Origin: Agrypnia vestita
Taxonomy: Eukaryota > Arthropoda > Insecta > Trichoptera > Phryganeidae
Length of the DNA: 64,000 nucleotides
Assembly (NCBI GenBank): GCA_016648135.1
Contig: JADDOH010000143.1
Coordinates: 248,001-312,000 of the forward strand
Direction of reading: 5' to 3'
Each line of letters starts with the position of its first letter. The first letter of the stretch is position 1. Below, piece by piece: positions 46,236-58,265 of the stretch. The notes beneath the pieces were generated by a model. The model was not told the origin of the DNA. It worked only from the letters and a program-made list of their open reading frames with translations, and did not search any database. Position numbers and translations under genes: made by a program.

Positions 46236-47360
46236 ATCACCACCACCGCACACGGATCAAGATGAGGAAAGAAATATTTTCTTTCCCATTAATGATTGAT
46301 CACCTGACACGTGAAATACACTAGACCAAAGGCTAACTAGGCTACGCAGTTGAAAAATTATACCTACAGCCTTTTCCTAGTATGTCGAGTGCGGATTTAA
46401 TCTCCAACTATCCCGGCTTCGTCAAATCCGGAACAGATCGACCTGTCTATTCTGAAAGGCTGAACTGATATATCTACGACGGATTCGAATTCTTCCCCGA
46501 ATTCTTAGTAGAGAAATGGGATAGTCAGATGCAGAGGCCTGGATTTGGTGACGTAATGCAGGATAGAAGAACCGACAACTAAAGGATAAGTAGAGCTGAC
46601 CTCAACAACCGACGACGACAGTGAGTTAGGATGAAACCAGGGCGAAGATGAAGAACTTAAAACATGTTGTATCTGGCGTTGCGTCTGCACTTGTAACTTA
46701 AGGATGTGTTTGTTGTAACAGCTGGTAGCTGACTCTCATAAGTATCTAAATCAACATCCTAATCATCTTCATCCACTTATTTTAAGAGTGGTTGAAGACC
46801 AAAGACTCGATTACGCTATTTGGTACTAATTGACCTGTCAAGATATAACCTCATATAATACTTTTTATTGTTTATCCTATCTTAGTCTTTTAGCGGTCTA
46901 CGTGAGGTCTTTCCTTCGTATTTATCAAGAAAATGTCAAGTCGCTCCTCTGACATTCGCTGGAAATGTCTTGATTAATTAAGTCCTGTCTGAATGTAGAA
47001 GTAGCGACTCCATTTCGAGGGTATTTCTTATATTGGCACTTCTCACTAGGATCGATAGCGTTTCTCCGCTAAGATAACTCACATCCGCAGTCTAGATTTT
47101 TGATCTCACTCTCTGTTTTATTTATATTTGGAGGCCATATACTAAATTACACAAGCTTGTCAGTTTGGTATTGACACAACTGAAATTTACCATATTTACA
47201 TAGTTATTATATTTTAGTTTTAAGTTATTGTGTCATGTAGTCGCGGCAGTGTGAACCACACGAAAAAGAATGTATAGAAAAGACATCGGGACACACGCTT
47301 TCCAACTGTCACTGGTCAGATTTTTAAAAGGTTTTAATCCCAGCTTGGTAGAATACGTCG
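46236..47360. other. Nothing recognised
   Basis: Slightly less AT-rich in places, but no supported repeat or gene. The 61-codon minus frame at 46505-46690 has no known domain. Confidence 0.45.
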
Positions 47361-47361
47361 G

Positions 47362-47720
47362 ATGTCAGTTTCGAACAATCAAAATCATTTCGCGGCCGGC
47401 GCCCGGCGGTCACGAAACATGGTGGCTATGAGAATTTTGTTTACTGCGGCTCGAAACAGCTCTACGATAGACTGGCCACACCACTGTCTCAGGTTTTTCG
47501 GCCATGATACTCTCCTTCTTACAAGGTCCCGACTTCTGGCAATCTTTTCCTGCGTTATGAGATACAATATCTCGTTCTTCTCTCGATGCCTCATCATATG
47601 TCTGAGATATTTTAATAACTTCCTTATCCTTATTCATAATTCATCTGAACCATATTATCTTCATTCTTTACTCTGTCCATCCAGCTTATCCAGTAGTATT
47701 TTGTAGATCTATATCTCAAA
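47362..47720 (-). pseudogene. LINE tail, family L2 copy d (best preserved)
   Basis: The minus-strand frame 47597-47385 reads MMRHREKNEILYLITQEKI, then ARSRDLVRRRVSWPKNLRQW and SIVELFRAAVNKILIATMF. This is the C-terminal region of insect LINE ORFs ('GHVMR..KY.LL.LI.QGKI....G.GRRR.SWLKNLR.W......ELFRAA.NK..IA.M'). Upstream (to 47720) the frame shifts. RT core missing. Confidence 0.75.
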
Positions 47721-48490
47721 TACAAATAAATTATGGTATTCATGAAGATGAACGTTATGTAAACATGAAATATAAAAAGGGTTCTGCGTCTATTATCTGG
47801 ACCGTTTGAGTGTTTTACAAATGTCGCGGTGTACGTATGTTATGTTGGTATGTATCGTATTATATATATGGACCACATTCAAGTAGGGGGCACACAGGTA
47901 ATATAGGAATGAAAGCTTTGAAATGGTAAACTTAATTCATTCAATCGAGTTATTTATATCGATAATGAGTAAGGGAGTATTCACGAGGCGTGGCTGAAAG
48001 CGTTGAGGTTAAGGAGAGACTGAGCAGGCGTTAGAATGGCGTGAAATCCGTTAGCCCTCGAGCGCTCATTGTGCGCGTTTGTAGTGACAACATATTGCGG
48101 GAGACGTAATAAGACAATGTTAAAGTATGTTTGAAAAAAGTTATATATATTTATATATTTTTTATTTATTTATTTAATTGTAATAATACATAAAAACTCA
48201 ATCTACAAATCCCAAGGTTACATACCACGTATGGACAAAGGAGCTATAACTATTTTGGACCGAAATTACTTAATTGCATGCTTGACGAATTAAAACAATC
48301 CGGGCTAACCACAATTTACAACCCTTACATAAAATACAAAATAAAACAGTGGATCTGAAACAAGGGGAAAGATAAAATAGGCACACTTACACAAACACAC
48401 AAATACAATATAACCTCATATATATGATATATTTTCTATTATGTTACTTTAAACACTTTATTATCTATTTACTATGTTTTGAACCTACAC
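47721..48490. other. Nothing firmly recognised
   Basis: A GC-richer patch at 47985-48110 has no recognisable content. The sequence 48240-48490 may be the body of the retroelement whose tail is at 48491 but I cannot place it. Confidence 0.4.
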
Positions 48491-48625
48491 AATATTGTAA
48501 ACTATGCGTGTCTCAACACAGATATTTCTTGTGAGACAGGCACAGTCCAAACAAAATTTTATAATTATAATTAAATAGAAATAAATAAATAAATAAAAAT
48601 AAATATATAAATATAATATTTTATT
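48491..48625 (+). repeat. 3' tail of an interspersed retroelement, copy 2
   Basis: Matches 8897-8970 over about 75 bp (TTGTAAACTATGCGTGTC, GAGACAGGCACAGTCC) and ends in a longer AAATA/AAATAAAT tail, the form of a LINE/SINE 3' end. Confidence 0.65.
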
Positions 48626-48866
48626 ACAATGATACCTAGCAAATATTAACAATTAAACTTTTTTTTAAATTTGTTATACCTCACCGAAAAGAATTATGAT
48701 TCTTATGAGTGGTAAGGGATTATCACTTACAATCATATAGGTAGTGTAATACAATTTAATAAAAAATGAGAATTAGGTAATATACCATTTATCTAATACA
48801 TTAAAAATCTTTTAATAAGCAGTCAAAAGAGACTAAATTCAATCACAAAAGTTAATTCTACAATAA

Positions 48867-49215
48867 ATGAGAATCCATTCGGGTTCACTGGGGGAATATG
48901 CACACAAGACGCAACCGCAGAACATCCACCATTATAAAAATAAATTGAACAAATCAAGTAATTGTAAAGATATCTTCATCGATTCGAGGGAAGTACGCGA
49001 CTGTATCTCCCACGAACAACTCGTATCAAAACCAAAAGAAAACGGGATTGACCAAATAGCCCCAAACGGGTAAAAAGCCACTCACCGAACAGACCTCAGG
49101 TAGTCAGATCAAGTGAATCTCTAAATAATCCACCAATAGGTGAATTTGGAGTCCCCCAAGGTACGTCCCTAGACCTCTACCATTTCTCACTCACGTAAGC
49201 GACACATCTCAACAA
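48867..49215 (+). pseudogene. LINE reverse transcriptase fragment
   Basis: The first frame (48867-49073) ends ISHEQLVSKPKENGIDQIAP, similar in form to the 'KS.G.D.I.P' block. In another frame at about 49140, GEFGVPQGTSLDLYHFSLT corresponds to the RT motif 'GVPQGS.LGPLLF'. Catalytic YADD region not found; frameshifts and stops present. Confidence 0.55.
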
Positions 49216-49900
49216 TTTTTTTTAAATCTCCAAATATGTCAAGTAACATTTTGCTTGTGACTTCCAGACTTCCGGTGTCAATAAAGGCAGTTTACAATGC
49301 GGGTGTTTCAGTTGGAAATACAAAGTAAAAAAAATACATCACTCAAAAAATTCTTGATTTGTCAATGATACGCTGCTATGAATTGATTACTTTATAATAC
49401 ATGTATTATAAGTTTTCGAAAAAACTACGCTATATATATGTGAGATGGTGTTCCAGCATAGCCATTCGAAGAAACAAATTGAACAAAAAACCAAGACAGA
49501 CATCTGTTATCCTTGAAATAAAGAAGTAGAAAATTCTTACGTACACAGGAGTTCACCGACTAGTGAGAGTAATTTCATTTCATGCCCCGATGAAAATTGC
49601 GTATGCTGTGAACGAACGGGCCTACGCCTAAATTTTATACAATCAAATGGAAATACCGTTCATTATTATTGAAATCGTGCAGCGATGCGCAGAAACGAAG
49701 GAAGCTAGAATCTACGGAGGCATATTCATATATGTAGTAGATTCAACACGCTCCGCAGAAAGCAATCGGCTGTAATATTGCTAGACTCTGTAGGTACGGG
49801 GGCGGCTGTTTAATATGCACTCTTATGCGAAGCTTACTTATTTTATCAAAAATTCGTGCATGTACTCATGAACAAGCGGTAGAAATTATATTTAAAAATT
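49216..49900. other. Nothing recognised
   Basis: No supported feature. Confidence 0.45.
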
Positions 49901-49903
49901 AAA

Positions 49904-50190
49904 AAAAGTTTTTACAATACTCCCATTCTCATTTTCGGGTTTCGTGTCTACCATATGCGTCGAAATCTCCATACAACTTGTATGAAAAAACATTAAAAAT
50001 TTCTAAAAATCCAAAATTATACTATATTTTTTTTTTTAACGAAAATTTGATAGATCTTCTTGATCGTCGCCACGAGTCTACCTGCAAAGTTTCAGCTCGA
50101 TTGGATCACGGGAAAAGGGTTAAAAATCGATCCAAAGTTTTTTCGAGCAAGCAAGCAAGCAGACGCCACGAGTTAAAAGAAAGGAAGTAA
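49904..50190 (-). repeat. Repeat family R1, short copy e
   Basis: TTTTTACAATACTCCCATTC at the left, then the family core in reverse (GAAAATTTGATAGATCTTC, TTGATCGTCGCCACGAGTC, AGACGCCACGAGTTAA). Short form. Confidence 0.75.
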
Positions 50191-50711
50191 TAATGAAAAA
50201 ATTGTATATTAATGACTCTAATGCTCAAAGTATTGAGTTGTAAAAATCTACACACATCATTATCGATTATTTTATTGAATTAAACTCATACTTAGAGAAA
50301 TGTAACCTCTAATATTTATAATAATTGGGGGCAAACAAAAACATTCTTAAAAAACGATTGATACGTTCGTGAACTCGCAAGTAAACAGATCTAACAGCTG
50401 ACAAGAATTTTCTATGTTATTGAGACCGAGTTGTTCCTTTTCAAAAACGTGTCCATTTTCAAAAAAGTCCAAGTATCTACCCATCTTCATTTTTTATCGA
50501 TTTTCGGCCTAAAACGGTTCCGTATTCAAAAGTTTCGAGAACGAATATCTGTCACTTATATTACTCAAATATCACTTTAAGTCGTTTTTAGCATGGTGAC
50601 AAATTAAAAATTTTCTTAAAAAACATCGACAATAACATGAAATACAGAAATCTGTACGAAAGTCCATTTTTGGTATTTCGATTACACAGCCAAACAGTTC
50701 TAATTTTTAAT
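50191..50711. other. Nothing recognised
   Basis: No supported feature. Confidence 0.5.
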
Positions 50712-50712
50712 T

Positions 50713-50960
50713 CAATAACTAATCAAAAATGTCCTTAGGTTTTCACGGCCGTTCAGAATCTTCTGTGTATAGTTTTTTGGGATATTCTGCCGTGTATATG
50801 TGACCTCTCTGGCCAACGTTTCAGATCCCATTGCAGGGTTCATCATCACATCAGCCCTGATGATGGACCCTGCAATGGGACCCGAAACGTTGGCCACAGA
50901 GGTCACATATACACGGAAGAATATCCCAAAAAACTATACACAGAAGACAATAACTAATCA
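50713..50960 (-). mobile_element. Group A element with 13 bp TSD, inverted pair
   Basis: CAATAACTAATCA at 50713-50725 and 50948-50960 is a perfect 13 bp target duplication, so the insertion is 50726-50947. The left arm is the full minus-strand unit ending AAAAATGTCC (3' end ACATTTTT on the minus strand). The right arm is an inverted copy (CTGATGA 50858-50864, GGACCC...GGGACCC, GAAAC 50885-50889) stopping at ACACAGAAGA. Cores face inward; the arms together form a palindrome of about 180 bp. Confidence 0.75.
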
Positions 50961-52085
50961 TTTGTCAGATTTTGAATTAAGCGTCTTTATGATTGGTCTC
51001 GATTCAAGATGGTCGGCAATACATTATTAATATTACTGGAATACTAATTTCTCATATTTCCGCTACATGATGAGCGTGCTGCGTGTGCGTAACTTCCGTT
51101 ACAATATTTTTTTTACCCTAAATGCGTCAAAAGAAGTATAACTTCAAAAATAAGTAAGTAGATATTTTTAGTACCTACTAATATACATATTATATGGCAG
51201 AATGTGTGTTATTATTATATGTACAGATAACGGAAGGAAATAAGTTATATATTTTTTATTTTCTACTTTTAAGTATTGGAATTATTGAGTAACGGTTACA
51301 AAGAATTGCACTTTGTGTACGTTTCTGAATACCTGTTATTCTTTTAAATGAAATTTTTGGGTAGGTAATATACAGGACATGTTTAATTTTTTTAATATAT
51401 ATTCAGTGTCATAACCTAAATTTGATGTAAATCAGTACTGAAACGAATCTGGTTTATTTGCTCAATTAATTAACTTATTATTCTGGTTAAATTATTTGAT
51501 TAGGAGGATTTAAACATTACACATTTAAATACGGGTTACATAAATTTAAATTGTGAATATATTCAATTCAATCAATCACAGTCATTTAAATAATAGTCAG
51601 CTTTTTTCAATAAATTTTAATTAAAAACAAACTTGATGACCCAGTACAAAGATTTTTTGCGATATTATATAACTTAGAATCATTTGAGAAAAATTATAAT
51701 TAACGTTCATGAATTTTAAATTAAACGTCAAAGGCTTACGGACCTTGAATTTGTATGCATAAAGAGACAAATGAAAACAGCAAAAACATTTAAAAAAGTT
51801 TATTGGATACATTAGTGTGATAAATATAATTAATGTCAAAAAAATGAAAACATTTCTGTCATAAAAAGCACGGTGAATATGGTGATCATCGCATCCATAA
51901 GGTCGTTACTACAATCACAAATATGGTATTCAGAGCTAAAATTAAAAACAAATGGATTTTCACATCACAAAGCAAAATGAAACAAACCCGGAAATTTTCC
52001 ACCGCTAACCGTAAATATAAATTTAATTACGCAGGTTGTGAAAATACGGTATAAATGCCTTAATCGTTAAAACATAAAGCCTCCG
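50961..52085. other. AT-rich DNA, nothing recognised
   Basis: No supported feature. Confidence 0.5.
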
Positions 52086-52260
52086 GTATGATGTTTTGGC
52101 TCTCATGTGACTAACAGCACTGTGCGGACGCCATTAACGCCTCACTTATTTGGCGGGAGCGCGTGTCGTTCAATATTTGGACGCCATTTTGTTGTACGCG
52201 TCGTTGGGTTGTCGGTGGTGGCGATGTGTTTGTCTATTGATAAACAGATGATTTGACAGC
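52085..52260 (+). promoter_or_regulatory. GC-richer patch with E2F- and Pho/YY1-like motifs
   Basis: TTTGGCGGGA (52149-52158) matches an E2F-type site and GCCATTTTG (52183-52191) a Pho/YY1-type site, in a CpG-containing patch in otherwise AT-rich DNA. No adjacent coding frame. May be a TATA-less promoter or an element; weak. Confidence 0.25.
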
Positions 52261-52520
52261 GGGCTCTGATAATATCGACACAACGATACATATTCGATTT
52301 GACAGTCAGGGACAGTATCTACATTAATACATGCTACATGAATAAAATGTCAGCTAGGGACGGGTAAAATGTGTAGGTACTTATTACTAAGTGGAGCGGA
52401 ACTTATTTTATTTTAGACGATAGAGAAGTATTGTCTGGCTTTCTGATCTAAGTCGTGTACTGAAAATAAAGACAGCTACAAGATAAAAATATTTTGTGAA
52501 TATGTTAAAAATATTACTCA

Positions 52521-52922
52521 AAAAAAAACTAACCTATAAAAACCAAGTTTTTACAATACTCTCCCTTTCTCATTTTCGGGTTTCGTGTCTACCAGATGCG
52601 TCGGAGTATTTTCATACAACTTACTGAGTTGTATGAAAAAAATCACTAAAAATTTGATAAATCTATAATTATACTATAATTATTAATTTTTTAACGAAAA
52701 TTGATATTAAAATAAAACACAAATCACTTTGTTTTCACCACTTCATACAGAAGAATAAATATTCTTCGAACAGTGAAAATTGATAGATCTTCTTGATCGT
52801 CGCCACGAGTCTGCTTGCAAAGTTTCAGCTCGATTGGATCACGGGAAAAGGGTTAAAAATCGATCCAAATTTTTTCGTCAGAAAAGCAAGCCACCAGACG
52901 CCTCAAGTTAATATGCGTAAAT
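52521..52922 (-). repeat. Repeat family R1, short copy f with 68 bp insertion
   Basis: Family ends and core in reverse (AAAAACCAAGTTTTTACAAT at left; TTGATCGTCGCCACGAGTC and AAGTTAATATG at right). It is interrupted at 52707-52774 by 68 bp flanked by the direct repeat GAAAATTGATA (52696-52706, 52775-52785). Confidence 0.75.
52696..52785 (-). mobile_element. 68 bp retro-insertion with 11 bp TSD inside R1
   Basis: Other R1 copies have a single GAAAATTTGATA here. This one has it twice around 68 bp, which on the minus strand ends GATTTGTGTTTTATTTTAA. That fits a severely 5'-truncated LINE tail, but the parent is unidentified. Confidence 0.55.
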
Positions 52923-54370
52923 CGCTGGTAGTACTGTGACTTTTTTCTCCTATTTAGTAATATTTAATAAAAGCGTGATTTTTGAAATACCATACTATTT
53001 TCTACTTTTAAGTCTTCGCGTCACATTTAGCATTGTAAGAAACTAAGCTCAAAACTTATTAAATATTTTGAAAAAATACAAAATCGATACTGGTATAACA
53101 ATGTTCGATAAAATGTCGTTAAAAATTAAACTGATTTTGTAAAATGAATGAATGATTATTATACTTTCATCAGGACTGCGTCTCTTCGCAAAATTTTTCG
53201 AAACGAGTTTTGGTCAGAAATTGGGTCAAATTTTTATTACATTAAATAAAATCGTTTGCAAATCCGCGTAATCGGAAGCTTTTATGCGCAAAACGAAGTG
53301 CTTGAAATACATTTATATCAGTTTATTTAAAAAGTAGATACAGCATAAATTTATCTATTTTTTTAACATTTTCAACCATAATGAACAAACAACTAAATTT
53401 TTAAATATAGTTTGTTGTTTATTAATCTAATAAATAATCTTAGTGCCTTCTTAATATTTTATGGCAAAAAGAAAATAATTATAAATAAGTATTGAAAGGC
53501 TATAGAAAATATTATTTTGGTAATATTACGAATAAAAAATTAAACAAGATATAAAATCATAAGTATAGATAGATTTCGAGGTCAGCGATGTAATATTACG
53601 TGACACGCAATAGTTTTTGGCGTCCAGTTCACTATTCAGAGAGTATTGATAAAAGTAGTGTTTTTATTGGGAATTTGAGAACCGGAATCCTGAGAATCTC
53701 AGACTTTTCTAGGCATCGTAATCCCGGTGTTGAGCTTGTCTTATTATGGAATTACGGTACTGGCAGATTCTTTGAAAGTACATTGAATATTTTTGAATTT
53801 TTTTTTTCACATTTTCTGTTCTTCGACACTACTTCAGACGCGGTTTTACCAGATCAACCATCGGGTGATCTATTCGCCGCTTATACATAGTTTAGAAAAG
53901 ATAATAATGTTATTTATCTCAATTTTCATTCAATTTTTAGGACTCAATGATTTAGGACAATTCAATGTTAATTGTCCTAATTTATCTAAGAAATTGAAAA
54001 CTTCCAATAAATTAAGTAATTCCACAATAATGGAATTTCAATTTGTATACCATTACAAAATATAAAATTGGATATGTAACATGTTTTTAATCACATTTTC
54101 ATTCAAGAAGATAAAAACAGAGATAAGAAAAAGGAAAAGCGCTATTAAAATAAACGATTTCTTAATATTGAAAAGTTTGCTTTGATGGATTTTTGAACAT
54201 ATCATCGATGTGAATAAAGTGTAGGTATAAAAAAAATCTCGCGTCCAGCCACTTTATTATTATTAAAATACATTTTATAAAATAAAGTAGAAATCTAATA
54301 AAATTGGTTAACCAGTTTTCTGTATGTATTTCGGTCACTCAACTTATTTCGAACGATAAAAGAATCAGTC
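52923..54370. other. AT-rich DNA, nothing recognised
   Basis: Two overlapping frames (96 codons at 53600-53890, 90 at 53793-54065) are the longest here; neither shows a recognisable domain and they overlap each other, so I do not call genes. Confidence 0.45.
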
Positions 54371-54378
54371 AATTATCG

Positions 54379-54465
54379 GTGAGTTCCAGCCGGGATCCCG
54401 GGAAGAGATTTGAGAGTCGTTTAGACATTACTCAGTCTCTTTTCCCAGGGCTGGGACGAACTGAA
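54379..54465. repeat. GC-rich hairpin
   Basis: GTTCCAGCC...CCCGGGAAGAGA is mirrored by TCTCTTTTCCCAGGGCTGGGAC around a loop of about 32 nt, with small bulges. Stands out in AT-rich surroundings; could be a hairpin RNA or inverted repeat. No family seen. Confidence 0.5.
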
Positions 54466-54974
54466 AGTATTTAAATATCTCTTACCTTCAAGGCAGCGTT
54501 CGTATAAAATGCATCGCTCGACCATTTTTTTATCGAATTTATATGTGAAATAAATCAACATGGAAAGTCCTTTTATTTCCACTCTGAAAGTCCATTATAA
54601 TTATTGGTGAAAGAATTTTTGAAATCTTCGGAGATTATCTTCTGCATCCAAACTTACAAACGAAAAAACTTTACGTCTTTATTTATTAGTTTAGATAGAT
54701 ATAATAAATTATTTTCCTTTTATTAAAATATATATTTAGTTTTATTTCCACAGACAGATATAAAATATCTTACTCGGTCTTTAACTGAAGAATATCAAAT
54801 AACCAATAGTTAATAGTTAGTATCAGTCGTCCTCGACCGGTTCTCCTGGTTATGTAGCAGGTGTCAAATAATCAATAAGTCGGCGTTCTGTAAATGAGTA
54901 TTATTTTTATTATTATTATCATAATTATAAATTGAGTACCGGTTCTCCTGTAATTGAGTATCATTAACGTTCAA

Positions 54975-55358
54975 TTAATGTATATTATAGATGTCTCACA
55001 GAGACGAAACTGTATTTTTTCATAGGTATAGAAGCCTTTTTTTGGTTGGCCATAGGACTTACGACCTATCGTACGGTTGGCTTAGGTAATCACTTTACAC
55101 ATATGTAACGTTCGCCATTTCCACCCATGATAGAATACCATGTCTATTAATTTTTTGGAGGTTGTATAAAAAAAAATTAATAGACATGGTATTCGATCAT
55201 GGGTAGAAATGGCGAACGTTACATATGTGTAAAGTGATCACCTAAGCCAACCATAAGATAGGTCATAAGATATGGCCACCCAAAAAAAGGCTTATATACC
55301 TACTCTCCCTTGAAAAAATACAGTTTCGTCTCTGTGAGACATCTATAATATACATTAA
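54975..55358. mobile_element. Palindromic MITE family M, copy 2 (best copy)
   Basis: TTAA at both ends (54975-54978, 55355-55358) and nearly perfect arms of about 180 bp: ATGTATATTATAGATGTCTC / GAGACATCTATAATATACAT at the ends, CGTTACATATGTG-type blocks inside, and a central AT-rich loop. Could fold as one long hairpin. No ORF. Confidence 0.75.
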
Positions 55359-55543
55359 GTGATTATTGATGTCCTTGTGACAAACAATCCAGTTCTGTTC
55401 CAAAAAATTTGGACATACTCAAAATATCATTAACGTTGTTTGAGAAATATTAAGTAATATTTTATCATGGGTATTAAAGTTATATAGCAGGTATCCAAAT
55501 GAATAATATAATACGTGTGTTTTACATGTTTTTCTATAAAGTA

Positions 55544-56295
55544 CTAGCTGTTTATACCCAGCGTTGCTCGCTTAAGTATTTCATTAATAATAAATCTTAG
55601 AAGTGGGACACAAATGTTCCATTGTTTAGCAAAGACTCCAATAAAAGCAATTTTTCCATTAAATCTAGGTTGGGATGGATAAGATGTATAGGAAGTACTT
55701 GTAGCCTATGTATTCCGCCGGGACCTAAAGAATAAGACTGCAAAATTTGGATCAGATTGGCAAACGGTGTAGATTTGTACGGAAAATATATCAGGTGAGG
55801 GAGTGGGGTAAAAGGTGAGAGAAAAAGGGGAGGGGGATAAGTCATCTTTGTTACCCAAAATTAGGGTCAAATCGGTCAAATGGTGTAGATTTGTACAGAA
55901 AATATATCATGGGGAGGGTAGGGGTAAAGGGTGAGTGTATTAATGTTACCTTTATTACCCGCCGTACATAGATAATAAGTTTGCAAATTTTGAGGCCGAT
56001 CGGTCGAACGGTACAGATTTGCATTGAAAATATATCATGGGAAGGGGAAGCTTATGTTGTCCGCCGGGTCCTAAAAAATCTTTTTCCAAATTTTGAGTCC
56101 GATCGGTCTAACGGTACATATTTGCATTGAAAATATATAATGGGGCGGGGAATGGGTAAAGGGGGAGGTTATATTACTTGCCAGGCCTTAAAGCACAAGT
56201 ATGCAGAATTTGAGTCGAATCGGACTAAACGGTTATACAGATAACAGACAGACAGACAGACAGACAGACAGGCAGACAGATATTGAGTTTTATAG
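55544..56295 (-). mobile_element. Helitron/HINE-like element with minisatellite, copy 2
   Basis: Reverse orientation. The 3' end at left has CTAG (55547-55544) and an adjacent hairpin (AGCG/CGCT on the minus strand). Then come about four tandem units of about 110-130 bp sharing GTACAGATTTG, AAAATATATCATGGGG-like and GCCGGG blocks with the 5.8-6.2 kb element, then (CAGA)n at 56245-56280. The same order as copy 1 in reverse confirms one family. Confidence 0.65.
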
Positions 56296-57060
56296 ATATA
56301 GATATTGTTGCAGTATAGTGTCAAAATTAAATATGGTAGATTCATGGTTTATCTTTTTATGTACTCGTAATATTTTATATATCTTGATAATTTGATTGAA
56401 TTTAAGTGTTTTGAAATTGTATATTATGTAATAAGTTTTTAAGGCCACTAGTTGAGGATCACTTGCGTATGTTATCACGGACGTTAGCTCCTCCATATGC
56501 ATTTCGTCTCAGAGATCGCGTTCAGACAGATTTCACTCTTCCATTACCAATTCCACGCTTCGCTTCCGTGCAGTTTTGGTATCAGAACTCCATTGTGCAC
56601 TGCTAATTGCATCGGTTGATGTCAATTACCGTTCTCATAATGCACCGTTCACTTTGTCTGGTGCACTCGCCTATTATGAAATTAAATTCTGATTGTGCCA
56701 TTATACTAAGCACCGACTGGTTATTTAAATTATCGCGAAAGATAAAAGTAAGCACATGTAACCCCTGTATTAACATTATCAATATAAAATTATACATTTT
56801 TGATTTTGTAAGATGTTTTACACCAAAACTCATATATCTTATATATATGATTCATCTGAGGAGAATTGACAAGTTACCCTAAAACCAACTGCGTTGATGC
56901 AATCATCAAACTCTACCGCTGTTGAATCAAAAACGAAGGACAGAAGAAAGAGGTATTGGATAATTATGCATTCAGCAGTGAATAGACAAATGCTGATGAT
57001 AATGAACACCACTGTCTGATCAATAAGACACCAAGTTAAATCAATTGAGGCTTTTTCTTT
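56296..57060. other. Nothing recognised
   Basis: Overlapping frames on both strands (for example 91 codons at 56607-56882) show no domain. Confidence 0.45.
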
Positions 57061-57061
57061 C

Positions 57062-57513
57062 TTTAACTTACTTACTTACTTACTTACCATCACGCCGTTT
57101 CCCCGCGGGGGTAGGCAGAGAGGATAGAGCGCCATACTCTTCTGTCCTGACATACAACTTTCGCTTGTCTACATTCATACATCTTCGCATGCAAGGTCGA
57201 TGGTTGTTCAGGCTTCTAACAGGACCATCTTCCAGTATCTGGTTAATCTGGTCATGCCACGTCTTCCGTGGTCGCCCTCTCTTTCTGGCGCCGTCAACAC
57301 TTGCATCAAATACCATTCTTTCCTCATTCATTCGCTCAACATGCCCAAACCACCTGAGCGACCCTATTTTTATTCTCTGTATTATGCTACGATCAGCTTT
57401 ACATTCATTCCTAATATCTTCATTCTTTACTCTATCATACATGGATTTACCACACATACGTCTAAGGGACCTCATCTCCACTGCATTCAATCTACTTTCG
57501 TTCCTCTTCTTAA
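57062..57513 (-). pseudogene. LINE ORF2 C-terminal fragment (136-codon open frame)
   Basis: The minus-strand frame 57490-57080 begins MNAVEMRSLRRMCGKSMYDR, continues with KIGSLRWFGHVERMNEERM, KRGRPRKTWHDQINQ and EYGALSSLPTPAGKRRDGK. It is a well-preserved LINE ORF2 tail (NAVEMRSLR..C, RWFGHVERM, GRPRK.W) followed by the 3' end with (GTAA)n at 57082-57063. The RT itself is missing, so this is a 5'-truncated copy. The plus-strand 157- and 114-codon frames are shadows. Confidence 0.85.
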
Positions 57514-57840
57514 CTTAAATTTAAAATGTCCATTACTAAAATGAGATCTCATTTCTAAACGATAAAGTGGTTATATTTTTCATATCTCCGATTTATTTAT
57601 AACATAAATTTATATGAATATGCATTGTTAATAGCAGTTCAAATTTATAATATTATATAATATACTTACCATTAACCAGATTTACAGTACTCACTTATGC
57701 GACTTATGTTCGCGTTAGGCGGTAGACTTTTTAGACCTTGCAATACACTGTATATTTGTGGGCTTATTTTATTTGACGTAAGACTTGTGATTTGTGATAT
57801 CTGTATTTATTTTCTACAGATTTTTTTTATTTTTCAATCA
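57514..57840. other. AT-rich DNA, nothing recognised
   Basis: No supported feature. Confidence 0.5.
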
Positions 57841-57985
57841 TAAAAATAGTGTTCTTAGGTTTTCAAGGCCACTCGGAATCTTCTGGTTTGGGTCTTCTGG
57901 GGTATTATGCCGTGTTATACCAACCTTTCTGGCCTACGTTTTGGATCCTATTTCAAGGTCCATCATCAGTGCTATCTTATTGTTA
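57841..57985 (-). mobile_element. Group A hammerhead-like unit, single minus copy
   Basis: CTGATGA (57969-57963) and a degraded hairpin; GAAAC is altered to AAAAC. The 3' part includes CACTCGGAATCTTC (as plus-strand text) and ends at AACACTATTTTTA on the minus strand. No TSD recognised. Confidence 0.6.
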
Positions 57986-58265
57986 AAATTTTCTTAATTT
58001 CTTGTGTTAAATTAAACGTTCATATTTAACTTGATTTATTTATTAAGGTCAATTATAACCTGTCAATAATTTGTATACTGAAAAAACGTTAATAAATTTT
58101 GACTTTATTTAAAAGAAAACGAATTTGTATTTTTCAAATAAAAGACTTTTAGAATAAGTTAATAAGGAATATTGATAAAAATAAACTCCACTTTGAAAAA
58201 TAAAAAGATAGAGGTTTCATTTACAGTTGCGAAATCTATGTATACTAACTTAAAAAAATAATAAC

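Noticed and set aside
53160..53215. Another hammerhead-like core (TCATCAG and GAAACG nearby)
   Set aside because: The two boxes are in opposite orientation, so they cannot form one core.
56995..57010. CTGATGA near 57.0 kb as a ribozyme core
   Set aside because: No hairpin or GAAAC follows at the proper distance.
57045..57544. Plus-strand frames of 157 and 114 codons
   Set aside because: Antisense shadows of the LINE C-terminal frame on the minus strand, which has recognisable motifs.
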